Of a DNA stretch of 64,000 nt, positions 1 to 8,220 are shown piece by piece. Positions within the stretch are counted from its first letter, which is position 1. Each line of letters starts with the position of its first letter. A program made the translations under genes and the position numbers. A model generated the notes under the pieces. The model ran no database searches. It had not been told where the DNA came from and saw nothing but the letters and a program-made list of their open reading frames with translations. The DNA comes from Paracoccus pantotrophus (GTDB lineage: Bacteria; Pseudomonadota; Alphaproteobacteria; Rhodobacterales; Rhodobacteraceae). The stretch lies in assembly GCF_008824185.1 (NCBI RefSeq), contig NZ_CP044426.1:1248501-1312500 (forward strand), in the 5' to 3' direction.

Positions 1-342
1 ATAGCGCACGCTACCCTCGCCCGAATAGTCGCAGAGGCGGCGCAAGACGCTGCGCCGTTGCTTCAGCGTTGCGGGCGACATCTGCCCGGCCTCGACCATC
101 CGCGCGACAAAGGACAGGTATTCGGCGCAGAGCCAGTCAATCGAGCCCTTGACCGCCTTCGGCTCGGACGGAAGCCATCTCTCGCCTGCTCGCGCAGCGT
201 GATAGTAGTTGGCGAAGTCCTTGTCCTCCGGTCCGACCGGAAGGTGAATACGAACATGCTTCCGGCCCTCGACGCGGACGCGATAGCGAGGAGAGCCATT
301 GCGATGGCTCTCGATCAACAATCCGGGGAAGTCCACTCTCAC
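1..342 (-). CDS. Tyrosine integrase, N-terminal part, cut by window edge
   Basis: The minus strand is open from a GTG at 342 to the window edge (114 codons) and begins VRVDFPGLLIESHRNG. The GAGGT upstream is a plausible ribosome site. Text such as RYRVRVEGRKHVRIHLPVGP and then SPATLKQRRSVLRRLCDYSG resembles the arm-binding and core-binding N-terminus of phage and island integrases. The catalytic R-H-R-Y part lies outside the window. It follows a small gene and an excisionase-like gene with only 3 bases of spacing, as in integration modules. The integrase call rests on resemblance and context, since no catalytic residues are visible. Confidence 0.7.
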   Translation of the reverse strand, partial: MRVDFPGLLIESHRNGSPRYRVRVEGRKHVRIHLPVGPEDKDFANYYHAARAGERWLPSEPKAVKGSIDWLCAEYLSFVARMVEAGQMSPATLKQRRSVLRRLCDYSGEGSVRY

Positions 343-345
343 GGT

Positions 346-540
346 CTACCTCGTTGCCCAGGATTTCGGGGCGGTCTGACGGGGCGCGGGACGTGCATGT
401 TGCCCGGCGTCGGCACCGGCCACCGTCACAGAAATCGTACCGTCTTTCGCCACAGTATAGCCAGCGACGTTCAACCCGATATCCTTAGCCGCTTCCAGCG
501 CCCGGCGGATCGCAGCCTGAGTGGTAGTTGGTGCCGGCAT
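346..540 (-). CDS. Small protein of the integrase module, unknown function
   Basis: 64 residues beginning MPAPTTTQAAIRRALEAAKD. A strong purine tract (AAGGGGGGATGAC) precedes the ATG, so I use this start and not the longer upstream possibility. An alanine-rich helix is followed by a short strand-forming part (YTVAKDGTISVTV) and a disordered Arg/Pro/Gln tail. It sits between the excisionase-like gene (stop one base before this ATG) and the integrase (3 bases after), so it is probably translated with both. I do not recognise a family with a known role. Confidence 0.6.
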   Translation of the reverse strand: MPAPTTTQAAIRRALEAAKDIGLNVAGYTVAKDGTISVTVAGADAGQHARPAPRQTAPKSWATR

Positions 541-541
541 G

Positions 542-784
542 TCATCCCCCCTTTGGGCCGCTGTTGTGCTGAAGCTCTGCAAAGCGCGATGTGCGGTCGG
601 CTTCCCGCAGCAGGATCTCATCCATTTGATCGGGGGTGATGAAGATGGCGCGCCCGATGGAAAAATACTGTCCGTGCTCCCGCGCCTTGGACCTTAGCGT
701 CCGTGGCGACAGTTCGACACCGCGCGGGCGAAGCTTTGCCGACCACTCCTCGGGGGTGCGGCCCAGATCGAAAATTTTCGACAT
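542..784 (-). CDS. Excisionase-like small DNA-binding protein
   Basis: 80 residues beginning MSKIFDLGRTPEEWSAKLRP, after a good ribosome site (GGAAAGGAGA, six bases before the ATG). The middle (SPRTLRSKAREHGQYFSIGRAIFITPDQMDEIL) reads as a compact helix-turn-helix of the MerR/excisionase helix-wing type: recognition helix, a strand carrying FSIGRAIFI, then a final helix. It heads the tight minus-strand unit ending in the integrase and is divergent from the XRE repressor, the usual place for a directionality factor. Function is inferred from size, fold text and position. Confidence 0.6.
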   Translation of the reverse strand: MSKIFDLGRTPEEWSAKLRPRGVELSPRTLRSKAREHGQYFSIGRAIFITPDQMDEILLREADRTSRFAELQHNSGPKGG

Positions 785-863
785 GGCAGGTCTCCTTTCC
801 TGTAGGCTGGAGACCACGCAAGGTTCGCTTTGGTCAAGACTTTGAGAAATATCCTTTATTTTA

Positions 864-879
864 GTGCAGGAACTTGCAC
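864..879. promoter_or_regulatory. Candidate operator palindrome between excisionase-like gene and repressor
   Basis: GTGCAGGAACTTGCAC has 5-bp perfect arms (GTGCA/TGCAC) and lies in the 118-bp divergent region just before the repressor ATG. It overlaps an alternative GTG start at 864. Position and symmetry fit an operator for the neighbouring repressor; binding is inferred. Confidence 0.35.
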
Positions 880-902
880 CTTTTGCAGGGAGATGTCGCG
901 AG

Positions 903-1511
903 ATGGACGGGAAACTGCCTGAAGCAGCCGTGGATTTCAGCTTTGACGATGATGATCTCGACTGGGATGATTGGATAACCGCCGATTTTGATTCGCCGGA
1001 CGTGCAGAGTGAGCGCGCACCTGTCGCGCCGGTCGGCGCCATCCTCAAGCAAATACGTCAGCAGATCGGGCCTAAAGGTATCTCGCAAAAAGAGATGGCG
1101 GAACGGCTGCGCATCCCGAAGCGCACGTACATATCCTACGAAACGCAGGAAACAGCCAAGGTGCCCGCCGAAGTGCTGAGACGAATCGCGGCAACAACCG
1201 ACGTTGATGCTGAGTTCATCCTGACCGGACGCACACGTTACATTGATCATGGACCGATCCTTGACGACGCATTTCGGCTGGCGGAGCACCTTGCGAAGCA
1301 TATTCACGACGGTGAGGAACGGCTCTCCTACAACGACATCCAAGAAGTTGTCATCAGGGTGCTGGCCGAACGTGAAGAAAGACGTCAACTTACCGGAAAT
1401 CCAGCTGCCCAGTACACGCGAGGGGATATCGCCGATGCGGTCTGGGAGCACACGGAGTACAGCCTGCGTTATCGGCGTGCTCTCGCTGAAGCACCCGATG
1501 ACGGTCGGTAG
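903..1511 (+). CDS. XRE-family phage-type repressor
   Basis: 202 residues from the ATG at 903, chosen over an upstream GTG at 864 because an AGGGAG ribosome site fits it and 864 lies in a palindrome. An acidic N-terminus (FDDDDLDWDDW) is followed by an XRE helix-turn-helix (about residues 45-105: ISQKEMAERLRIPKRTYISYE...), then a helical C-terminus without a recognisable protease (LexA/CI) site. It is divergent from the excisionase-like gene and probably represses that module. The stop lies five bases before an IS3 end at 1516. Confidence 0.75.
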   Translation: MDGKLPEAAVDFSFDDDDLDWDDWITADFDSPDVQSERAPVAPVGAILKQIRQQIGPKGISQKEMAERLRIPKRTYISYETQETAKVPAEVLRRIAATTDVDAEFILTGRTRYIDHGPILDDAFRLAEHLAKHIHDGEERLSYNDIQEVVIRVLAEREERRQLTGNPAAQYTRGDIADAVWEHTEYSLRYRRALAEAPDDGR

Positions 1512-1515
1512 ACGT

Positions 1516-1965
1516 TGACCTGCCTCTGAACTTTCATCCAGCGGCAACTGGAGCCCGGTTGCTATTTACGCCAATCGGCGCGGATTGAGCAATCGCCCGA
1601 CGCGCGGAGCTTTCATCTCGCGCAGCGGGGCGGGCGATTGCGGTGGTCAGGGTGCGCGCATAGTCGACTGGGGTCTGGTAACCCAAGGCCGAATGCGGGC
1701 GTTCGGTGTTGTAGTCGGTCACCCAAGCCGCGATTACGACGCGAGCGTGAGCCAGATTGCGGAACATGGTCTCATTGAGCAACTCGTCCCGCATCCGCCC
1801 ATTGAAACTTTCCACGAAGCCATTCTGCATGGGTTTGCCCGGCGCGATGTAATGCCACTCGATCCCGTGCTCGGCGCACCACTTCAGAATGGCATTCGAG
1901 GTCAGCTCTGTTCCGTTGTCGGATACGATCATACCGGGTCGACCACGCCGTTCGATCAGCGCGGT
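1516..1965 (-). mobile_element. IS3 family (IS407-type) element, 3' part of a split copy
   Basis: The end at 1516 begins TGACCTGCC, the same terminal sequence as the end at 38941. The minus strand encodes the C-terminal integrase-core half of the transposase (TALIERRGRPGMIVSDNGTE, then IEWHYIAPGKPMQNGFVESF), with stop at 1534. In IS3 transposases the word VARE plus one residue precedes TALIERR, and the fragment at 38124 ends exactly with GRRVARE, so the two pieces complement each other with at most a codon missing. The bases 1512-1515 outside this end are ACGT, matching 38942-38945. Confidence 0.88.
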
Positions 1966-2113
1966 CGAGGATGTCGCACGCTGCACGGTAGAGAGGTTGA
2001 TGCGCAGCCTGGGGATCAGGGGTGGCCAGCACGCCCTGTTCGCGCCAGCCGTCGCGCTTCACCTCATCAGGCGACCGGCGCTGGCCGCCATAGCCTTTGG
2101 GATGGAACCTCAT
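1966..2113 (-). pseudogene. 5' fragment of a small phage gene, cut at the IS3 junction
   Basis: An ATG at 2113 overlaps the stop of the RuvC-like gene (ATGA) and starts MRFHPKGYGGQRRSPDEVKR, a basic N-terminus. The frame stays open for 49 codons plus one base to the IS3 junction at 1965/1966. If the segment ends were joined, this frame would run directly into the terminase frame at 38123 (148 + 2 bases = 50 codons). It may be a small gene fused to the terminase N-terminus, or a gene whose own end was lost. As it stands it reads on into transposase sequence out of frame. Confidence 0.55.
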
Positions 2114-2598
2114 GCCGCACCTCCACGGGCGTCGAGGGCCCAGAGCAGGATGGCGATCGCATCGGCCTCGTTGTCGTCTTCTGGGCTGAAGCCCTTCGCG
2201 CGGGCCGCATCGATCATGGCCTGCTTGGGCGCATTGCCCTTGCCGGTGGCGTGGCGCTTGATCGTGCCCACCGGCACGCCCTCGTAGGGAATGCCCCGCA
2301 GCTCGCCCCAGCTGGTGAGCGAGGCCATCAGCCCGCCATAGACATGGGCCGCATCGGTTCCGGCGTGGCGGCGGACCTCCTCGAACCAGATCGCGGCGAT
2401 CGGACCGGACAGGCGATCCAGTTCGGTCAGCCAGTTGGTGAAGCGCAGATAGCGCATGCCACCGCCGTCATAGCGCCCGGGCCGGAAACTGGCGGTGCCG
2501 CTGGTGATCAGCCCCTCGTGGCTGCGCAAGGCCCAGCCGGTCGTGGTACCGAGATCGAGCGCCAGGATGCAGCGCGGGTGTTCGTTGGATTGGGTCAT
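2110..2598 (-). CDS. RuvC-like Holliday-junction nuclease family protein
   Basis: 162 residues. It begins with a short tail then ILALDLGTTTGWAL, the first RNase H-fold strand with the catalytic Asp (about D15). A second acidic site lies in IWFEEVRRHAG (E73/E74), and the C-terminus has EDDNEADAIAILLWAL (E144, D146), as in RuvC-type resolvases of phages. The likely role is resolving branched DNA during phage replication or recombination. It is the last intact gene of the minus-strand replication module, preceded by a repeat-rich region and overlapping the next start by four bases. Confidence 0.8.
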   Translation of the reverse strand: MTQSNEHPRCILALDLGTTTGWALRSHEGLITSGTASFRPGRYDGGGMRYLRFTNWLTELDRLSGPIAAIWFEEVRRHAGTDAAHVYGGLMASLTSWGELRGIPYEGVPVGTIKRHATGKGNAPKQAMIDAARAKGFSPEDDNEADAIAILLWALDARGGAA

Positions 2599-2722
2599 GA
2601 GAGACCTCCTCTTCGCGTTTGCGAGCGAGGCGAGCGGGCTGGCCGGTGAAGGCTGCGGTCTCGCCAGGCCCCGAAGGGTGGTCTGGTCAGTTCATGGGCT
2701 GGGCAGCTGGGCCGCCCGGCAA

Positions 2723-2982
2723 ATCTTTCAGAACCTTCAGAGGGACGTCTTGAAGGATTTCCGCCCCTAAGTAGTTGTCCTGTATGTGTAATATATGATC
2801 TTTCAATTATTCAATATTTCAATAGGTACCTGTCACTCTCTATTAGAACGCGCGTGCACGCGTATAGGGGAAAGGGGTCCTCTTGAAAGATTGAAGGATT
2901 TGAAGGATCCGGTTTTTCCCTTTCGTTTCTGCTGCTTGTCGGCATTTTGGCTTCAAGGACCGCTTCAGGCGGATTGAAGGAT
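2723..2982. repeat. Iteron-like TTGAAGGAT repeats with AT-rich core, possible replication origin
   Basis: The motif TTGAA(A/G)GAT occurs at 2750, 2883, 2891, 2900 (three nearly head-to-tail) and 2974. Inverted forms occur at 2723 (ATCTTTCA), 2733 (ACCTTCA), 2798, 2809 and 2816 (ATCTTTCAAT, ATTCAAT, ATTTCAAT). The part around 2780-2825 is strongly AT-rich in otherwise GC-rich DNA. No gene lies in 2599-2988. Repeats plus an AT-rich stretch between the primase and RuvC-like genes fit a phage or plasmid origin. Origin function is inferred. Confidence 0.5.
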
Positions 2983-2988
2983 CTCCGG

Positions 2989-5262
2989 TCACCCGCCCCA
3001 CCGCGCCATCCGATACACCATGGCCTGCTTGGTCGAGGAGCCGCGCATTCCCGTCGTGATGTCGCCGCTCTCGATCAGCGTCAGCAAAATTTCGTCGCGG
3101 TCGCGCGATTTCAGCCATTGGGAGGCGCGGGTGATCTCCGATTTGGTGATCCCTTTCGGCCCGGCTGCGCGGACGATCTCCTTCAGCCGCTTCAGATGCG
3201 CCTCGGTTTCGGTATCCGCCACATGGCGCTCGACCGCTTCCATGGTGCGCCGCGCGTAATGGCGCACGAAACCGATGGCCCAGCCCGCAGCGGTAATGTC
3301 GATCTCAGGGCGCACAGGATCGCGCCCGACAGCGACGATCAGCGCCAGTTTCAGCGCATTCTCTCCGATGCGGGCGAGGATGGCGGTGAAGGCGGTGCCG
3401 GCCGCTGCCCGCAGCTCCTCGGTCAGGGCGTCGCTGAGGTCGGCAAAACGGGCGCGCGCCGCATCCGACATCGGCACGGTCATCGGGTTCACGGCGGTGT
3501 TCTGATCGGCGGTCTTGCCGGTCAGGTTGCCCTTCACGGCCCCGCCGCCTTTCGCGGCCAGCTGGAGCGCCTGGATCAGCGCGGGCGGTGCCTGCCGGAT
3601 GCCGACGGCGAGGTTCTCGTCCGGATAGTCCTCATCACTCGGCAGGATCAGAAAGCGCGCGAGCGAGCCGTCGACCACATTCGCGCCCTGCAGCGCGCCC
3701 CAGAAATGCAGTGGCGTCGTGGTGCCATAGACGCAAAGGCAGGGCTGGTTGATGTCGCGCCGCTCATTGGTGCCGTCGCGGTTCGCATATTCCGCCCCGA
3801 GGAAGATCCCGCCCGCGGCCGTGAACAGCTCGGTCATGTTGTCGAGGATCTCGGTGATATGGCGCGGGCTACGCTTCCGGTCGGCGGCGGCCGAGAGAAA
3901 CATCCCGAATTCGTCGATCTGAAACAGGATCGCGGGCTGCCGATGGAGCGCAGTCAAGAGCCCCGCGCCGGAGGCGATCTTGTTGCCGCCGAGATGGTGG
4001 GCAAGGCCTGCCTCGAAGAAGACCTCGTTGATGATCTCGCGGGCGTGGTTCTTGCCCGAGCCGCTGTCCGCGATCCCCACGACATAGAGGTTCGAGCGCA
4101 GGTTGCTGGTCGTGCGATACCGCCGTCCCATCAACGCCCCGATGGCGCAGAGGCTCGCCCCGAGCGACAGAAGCGGTTGCGGGCGGCGGGCAGTGGCGAG
4201 CATATAGCCGGTCAGCTCGCCGACGAGACCGTCGGGGATGGTCAGGCTGAACGCGGGATTTTCCGGGTCGGCGACGGTGGGCGCGCTCCCCTCCAGCCGG
4301 GCCAGCAGGTCGGCGGCTGGATGCGGGCCGTCCGGATCGAGGCTGCCATCGAGGCGCAAGGCGGTGTCGGGCCGCCAGCCGCGTTCCATGGCGAGATGAT
4401 AGATCGTGCCCGCACCAATCCGATCGGGCTTGAAGCTCGCCCAGGCGCGGGCCGTGGTCGCGGGCACGTCTTTGGCCGCCTGTGCCGACCAGGTGGCAAA
4501 GACCTCGCCGCCCTCATCGCCGAGCGCGCCCTTCAGCGCCATGCCGACGCGCATCCAGCTGTCGTAATCGAGCTCGTCATTCGGCAGCCAGTCGAGCGCC
4601 GACCGGATGGCGGGCAAGGTGCCGATCTGCCCGTGGTTGCGCAGCACGGTGGCCGGTGCTGCCGAGCGCAGCCCACGCTGGCGCAGGGCCTCGGGCAGGA
4701 TCGCATAGGCTTCATCCAGAAAGGCCGCCGCCGCTTCCTCGGTGATTTCCGGAAGGTCGGTGATATCGAGATCGGCCAGCCCCTCGTCGGGCCAGACATA
4801 TGGCGCACCGGTATCAGGGTGGTTGGCATAAGCCAGAAACTGCTGCCCGAGGCAGAGCACCTCAAGCGGATGGCGCTTGATGCCCCGAAACGGTGCGGCC
4901 GTGCGATAGACCAGCATGCGCTTCGGGGCGCGGCCGATGCGCAGCGCGGGCGTGTCGCCGAGGCGCGCCCGGGCCAGCACCTCGATCTGCAATGCCAGTT
5001 CGGCGTCCGCCGCGATGTCGATATCGACCGCCGCTACCGCTCCACCGACGATGCCGATGCCGCAATCGGGCCAGGCAGCCCAGGTCGCGACCTCAACCTC
5101 CGTGGTCGGGCGTTCGGCATGGCGGTTCCATTCCGGGTAATCGGCCCAACCGCCGCGCTGGAACCGGCCGGGTTTCTTGGTGCCCGGGCCGATCGGCAGG
5201 ATGGCATAGCCATTGGTGACGAGCCGCGCGCCGAAGCGCGCCATCCAAGACGTGTCGGCCAT
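2989..5262 (-). CDS. Bifunctional primase-polymerase with C-terminal ATPase-like region (DUF3987-like)
   Basis: 757 residues from the ATG at 5262, which overlaps the upstream stop by one base. Residues 1-190 look like the Prim-Pol domain (GIGIVGGAVAAVDIDIA, acidic pair D80/D82, and a LVYRTAAPFRGIK segment). Residues about 210-300 fit a PriCT-type linker (WLPNDELDYDSWMRVGMALK). Residues about 340-757 resemble DUF3987 proteins, with a Walker-A-like VGIADSGSGKNHA near 396-406 and the acidic LFQIDEFG later. It probably primes and helps unwind DNA during element replication. Confidence 0.75.
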   Translation of the reverse strand: MADTSWMARFGARLVTNGYAILPIGPGTKKPGRFQRGGWADYPEWNRHAERPTTEVEVATWAAWPDCGIGIVGGAVAAVDIDIAADAELALQIEVLARARLGDTPALRIGRAPKRMLVYRTAAPFRGIKRHPLEVLCLGQQFLAYANHPDTGAPYVWPDEGLADLDITDLPEITEEAAAAFLDEAYAILPEALRQRGLRSAAPATVLRNHGQIGTLPAIRSALDWLPNDELDYDSWMRVGMALKGALGDEGGEVFATWSAQAAKDVPATTARAWASFKPDRIGAGTIYHLAMERGWRPDTALRLDGSLDPDGPHPAADLLARLEGSAPTVADPENPAFSLTIPDGLVGELTGYMLATARRPQPLLSLGASLCAIGALMGRRYRTTSNLRSNLYVVGIADSGSGKNHAREIINEVFFEAGLAHHLGGNKIASGAGLLTALHRQPAILFQIDEFGMFLSAAADRKRSPRHITEILDNMTELFTAAGGIFLGAEYANRDGTNERRDINQPCLCVYGTTTPLHFWGALQGANVVDGSLARFLILPSDEDYPDENLAVGIRQAPPALIQALQLAAKGGGAVKGNLTGKTADQNTAVNPMTVPMSDAARARFADLSDALTEELRAAAGTAFTAILARIGENALKLALIVAVGRDPVRPEIDITAAGWAIGFVRHYARRTMEAVERHVADTETEAHLKRLKEIVRAAGPKGITKSEITRASQWLKSRDRDEILLTLIESGDITTGMRGSSTKQAMVYRMARWGG

Positions 5263-5648
5263 CAGAACGGCACCTCCGGGGCCATCGCGTCGAGCCGGTT
5301 GCGATCCTTCGCCGCCAGCGCGCGCAGGTGGTCGCAATAGCCGGTGACGACGGCATCGAGAAACCGGGCCCATTCCTCCTCGGACAGGGTCGCGAGGTCG
5401 GACTTGCCAATGGCTTCCAGATATTCGCCGCCCATCTGGCCGCCTTTGGCCATGGCCTCGGTCTCATTCGGGGTCGGATCGATCATGCCCTTCCTCCCAT
5501 GGCAGAGGTCCTGACAGGCACGGCTGCAGAGCCGCTTGCGGCTGGCGTCGCGCCGCGGGTCGGTGCGGCGGAACCCCGGCTCGAACCAGCCAAAGCCGCG
5601 AGGTTCCCGGTGGCAGACGGCGCAGAGGCCGGGGTCGGATGGGCGCAT
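5262..5648 (-). CDS. DUF6511-type zinc-binding phage protein
   Basis: 128 residues. An N-terminal cysteine set (CAVCHREPRGFGW, then RKRLCSRACQDLCHG) probably binds zinc; the C-terminal half is helical (LSEEEWARFLDAVVTGYCDHLR). This pattern is common in Rhodobacterales phage replication modules, but no biochemical role is known to me. The start lies inside the last 166 bases of the helicase gene and the stop overlaps the primase start, so translation is probably coupled. The long overlap with the helicase is unusual. Confidence 0.6.
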   Translation of the reverse strand: MRPSDPGLCAVCHREPRGFGWFEPGFRRTDPRRDASRKRLCSRACQDLCHGRKGMIDPTPNETEAMAKGGQMGGEYLEAIGKSDLATLSEEEWARFLDAVVTGYCDHLRALAAKDRNRLDAMAPEVPF

Positions 5649-7219
5649 GGGGCGAACCTGTAACCGGAGATCTCAAGATAGCGGCCCGAGGGGCGGACCG
5701 AGATGTCGCTGGGGCGCGCAAGGCGGCTCGTCTGCGCGAGGGCCTCGGCCACGCTCAGCGGCACGGGGCAGCCGGGCGCGCGCTTGCGCCACCACTCGGC
5801 CGCCTTCTGGCGGGCATAGCCCTGATGCTCGAGGCAGACCCATTCGCTGTAGGTGGCAAGGCCGCTACTATAGGTCACCTTGAGCGACAGACGGCCGCCC
5901 GCCTTGTCGTGGCGGCTATAGGAAACGCCCGTGACCTTGAGCCATTGTTGCTTCGGCGAAAGCACCGGCAGCGTGGCGGCCGTCGGCGCGATCTTCACCT
6001 CGCGCGCCGGGAAGACATAGCCGCAATCTGGGCATTCGGTCGCCGAGAGCGCCATGATGCTGTCGCAGTCCGGGCAGACCTTGGTCGGTGCCTCGCCCCC
6101 GCCGCCATCACCAGGGCGGTTGGGCCGCACCAGATCGATCGGCCCGTGGCGACGGACATTGCCCGCGAAGTCCAGGACCAGGCAGTTCTCCTTGCCCGGC
6201 GCGAGACGGGTGCCGCGCCCGACCATCTGCACATAGAGCCCGGCCGATTGCGTGGGACGCAGCAGCGCGATCAGATCGACACCGGGCGCGTTGAAACCGG
6301 TGGTCAGCACGCCCATAGAGGCCAGCGCCCGGATTTCTCCGCGCTTGAAGGCGGCAAGGATCGCATCGCGCTCGTCCTTCGGCGTGTCGCCGAAGATCGT
6401 GCGGCAGCTGACGCCCTGGCGGCCGAATTCCTCGGCCACATGACGCGCGTGCTCGACGCCCGAGCAGAAGGCCAGCCAAGATTTTCGGTCACGGCCATGC
6501 TCGATGATTTCGGTGACGGCCGCGCGGGTGATGGCATCCTGGTCGACCGCCGCCGCCAGATCACGCGCGATGAAGTCGCCAGCGCGGGTGCCCACCTTCG
6601 AGACGTCGAGCCGGGTGGCGGGCTGTTTCGAGAACAGAGGGCTCAGATACCCCGCATCGATCAGCGCGCGGACCGGGGCCTCATAGGCGATGTCGGTGAA
6701 GAGCGCATTCTGCCCCTCATGCAGCATCCCGCAATCGAGCCGGAACGGCGTGGCGGTCAGCCCGATCACCTTGAGCGCCGGGTTGATCGCTTTCAGCGCG
6801 TCGAGGAAGCGCCGATACATCGTGCTCGACTTGCCGGGGATCAGATGCGCCTCGTCGATCAGCACCAGATCGGTATGGCCGATCTCGGCCGCGCGGCGGT
6901 GGATCGACTGGATACCGGCGAAGAGGATCCGCGCCTGCGCCTCGCGCTTGCCGAGGCCCGCCGAATATATGCCCGCCGGCGCTTCGGGCCAGATGCCGAT
7001 CATCTCGGCATGGTTCTGGGCGATCAGCTCGCGGACATGGGTCACGATCAGGATGCGCTGATCGGGCCAGGCCTTCAGCACGCCCTCGATGAAGGACGCC
7101 ATGACCAGCGACTTGCCGCCCGCGGTCGGGATGACCACCAGCGGATTGCCGGTGTGGGTCTGGAAATAGCCGTAGATCGCGGTGATCGCGGCCTGTTGAT
7201 AGGGGCGCAGGGTCAGCAT
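5483..7219 (-). CDS. DEAD/DEAH-box superfamily 2 helicase
   Basis: 578 residues from the ATG at 7219, seven bases inside the end of the nuclease gene. Motif I is IPTAGGKS (about 30-37), motif II is IDEAH (121-125), motif III is GLTATPFR, and motif VI is QMVGRGTRLAPGK. After the helicase core comes a zinc ribbon (VCPDCDSIMALSATECPDCGYVF), then a C-terminal region ending in an Ala/Ser/Pro-rich tail that overlaps the next gene. It is probably the DNA helicase of the element's replication module. The low-complexity tail suggests that the original stop lay earlier. Confidence 0.85.
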   Translation of the reverse strand: MLTLRPYQQAAITAIYGYFQTHTGNPLVVIPTAGGKSLVMASFIEGVLKAWPDQRILIVTHVRELIAQNHAEMIGIWPEAPAGIYSAGLGKREAQARILFAGIQSIHRRAAEIGHTDLVLIDEAHLIPGKSSTMYRRFLDALKAINPALKVIGLTATPFRLDCGMLHEGQNALFTDIAYEAPVRALIDAGYLSPLFSKQPATRLDVSKVGTRAGDFIARDLAAAVDQDAITRAAVTEIIEHGRDRKSWLAFCSGVEHARHVAEEFGRQGVSCRTIFGDTPKDERDAILAAFKRGEIRALASMGVLTTGFNAPGVDLIALLRPTQSAGLYVQMVGRGTRLAPGKENCLVLDFAGNVRRHGPIDLVRPNRPGDGGGGEAPTKVCPDCDSIMALSATECPDCGYVFPAREVKIAPTAATLPVLSPKQQWLKVTGVSYSRHDKAGGRLSLKVTYSSGLATYSEWVCLEHQGYARQKAAEWWRKRAPGCPVPLSVAEALAQTSRLARPSDISVRPSGRYLEISGYRFAPCAHPTPASAPSATGNLAALAGSSRGSAAPTRGATPAASGSAAVPVRTSAMGGRA

Positions 7220-8220
7220 GGCGCAGCCTCCGGGGAACGGGCGTCGTTGGTCCAGGTCGTGCCATCGGCCATGCGGTAGGTGACGACATCGTCGCCCGCA
7301 TCGATGACCTCGCCCGGGATGAGGTCGGGGATGAAGAGATGGCGGCCGCAGGAGGCGCGTTGCTCGGCAGGCGACAGCATCCGGTCGTGCCGGGCGCAGT
7401 GCCATCCACCAACGTCTTTGCTGGTCGCGCTTCCGGACGAAGAACCGGTATCCACTTCTTCTGGAAGCGCTCCGACCGGCGTCGCATGCAGGCAGGACCG
7501 GCAGGTCACCGCAGCGCCACCGCCGTCATGGCAGGCCGCATGGTGATCGCAGAACCGGCATTCGAACCAGGCCGGGTCCTCCCTGATCCGCGCAGGCGGA
7601 TGCTGGGCGAAGATGATGCGCCCGGCCTTTTCTAGAAGACGCTCGGCCATGGCGCGGTCCGCCTCGATGCGCTCGACATGCAGCGCGTCGGTGTCCTTGC
7701 AGACCGCGACGTAGAGGGCGCGCGTGATGCCCGTCAGGTGCATGTAGATCTGCATCTGCGCGGCGTGCTGGGGCTTGGACAGAACGACGCCCTTCGCGAC
7801 CAGCTCGTTGAAGCTCTTGACCGAGTGGGTCTTGAACTCCAGCACATGCCAGGTCTTCGGCGCCTCCAGGAGCCCGAGGGCCACGCCGTCGAGCGAGCCG
7901 CCGAAATGGCCGCCATGGGCCTCGACCCGGAACTGGCGGCCGGTCTCGGGATCGACCTCGAGCACGGTCGCCCCGGTGGCGCGGAGGTTGCGCACGAGCC
8001 GATCCTCTTCCAGCTGGCCCGTCTCGAAGAGGCGCAGAAGGCGGCCAGAATGGCGCGCGAGCGTGATCCAGCGGAAATCATACCAGAGCGCCCGGGCACA
8101 GGATTTGCCGATGATCGAGGCGCCGAGGTGATCGCGGAAACCGTCGCCTTGGCGGGCCTCATAATCGGCATAGATCGCCGTCAGCGTCGGCGTGGGGGCG
8201 CAGGGCAACTCTGCCATCAC
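7213..8220 (-). CDS. PD-(D/E)XK nuclease (RecB/Cas4-like)
   Basis: 335 residues. The nuclease core shows FGGSLDGVALGL (catalytic Asp), HVLEFKTHS (E-x-K) and then QHAAQMQIYMHL (motif with conserved Gln). The Cys in GKSCARALWYDF and the set FECRFCDHHAAC may hold an iron-sulfur cluster or zinc as in Cas4/AddB-type nucleases. The last ~100 residues hold further cysteines (VTCRSCLHATP, GWHCARH). It probably processes DNA ends in phage recombination together with the ATPase and DUF669 protein encoded upstream. The stop overlaps the helicase start. Confidence 0.8.
   Translation of the reverse strand: MMAELPCAPTPTLTAIYADYEARQGDGFRDHLGASIIGKSCARALWYDFRWITLARHSGRLLRLFETGQLEEDRLVRNLRATGATVLEVDPETGRQFRVEAHGGHFGGSLDGVALGLLEAPKTWHVLEFKTHSVKSFNELVAKGVVLSKPQHAAQMQIYMHLTGITRALYVAVCKDTDALHVERIEADRAMAERLLEKAGRIIFAQHPPARIREDPAWFECRFCDHHAACHDGGGAAVTCRSCLHATPVGALPEEVDTGSSSGSATSKDVGGWHCARHDRMLSPAEQRASCGRHLFIPDLIPGEVIDAGDDVVTYRMADGTTWTNDARSPEAAPC

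Noticed and set aside
2883..2908. Head-to-tail TTGAAGGAT copies considered as a CRISPR array
   Set aside because: Units are 9 bases long without unique spacers of regular length, and no cas gene lies nearby.
2947..5340. 797-codon open frame antisense to the primase
   Set aside because: Shadow of the primase gene; no domain text, while the minus-strand frame has clear primase and ATPase motifs.
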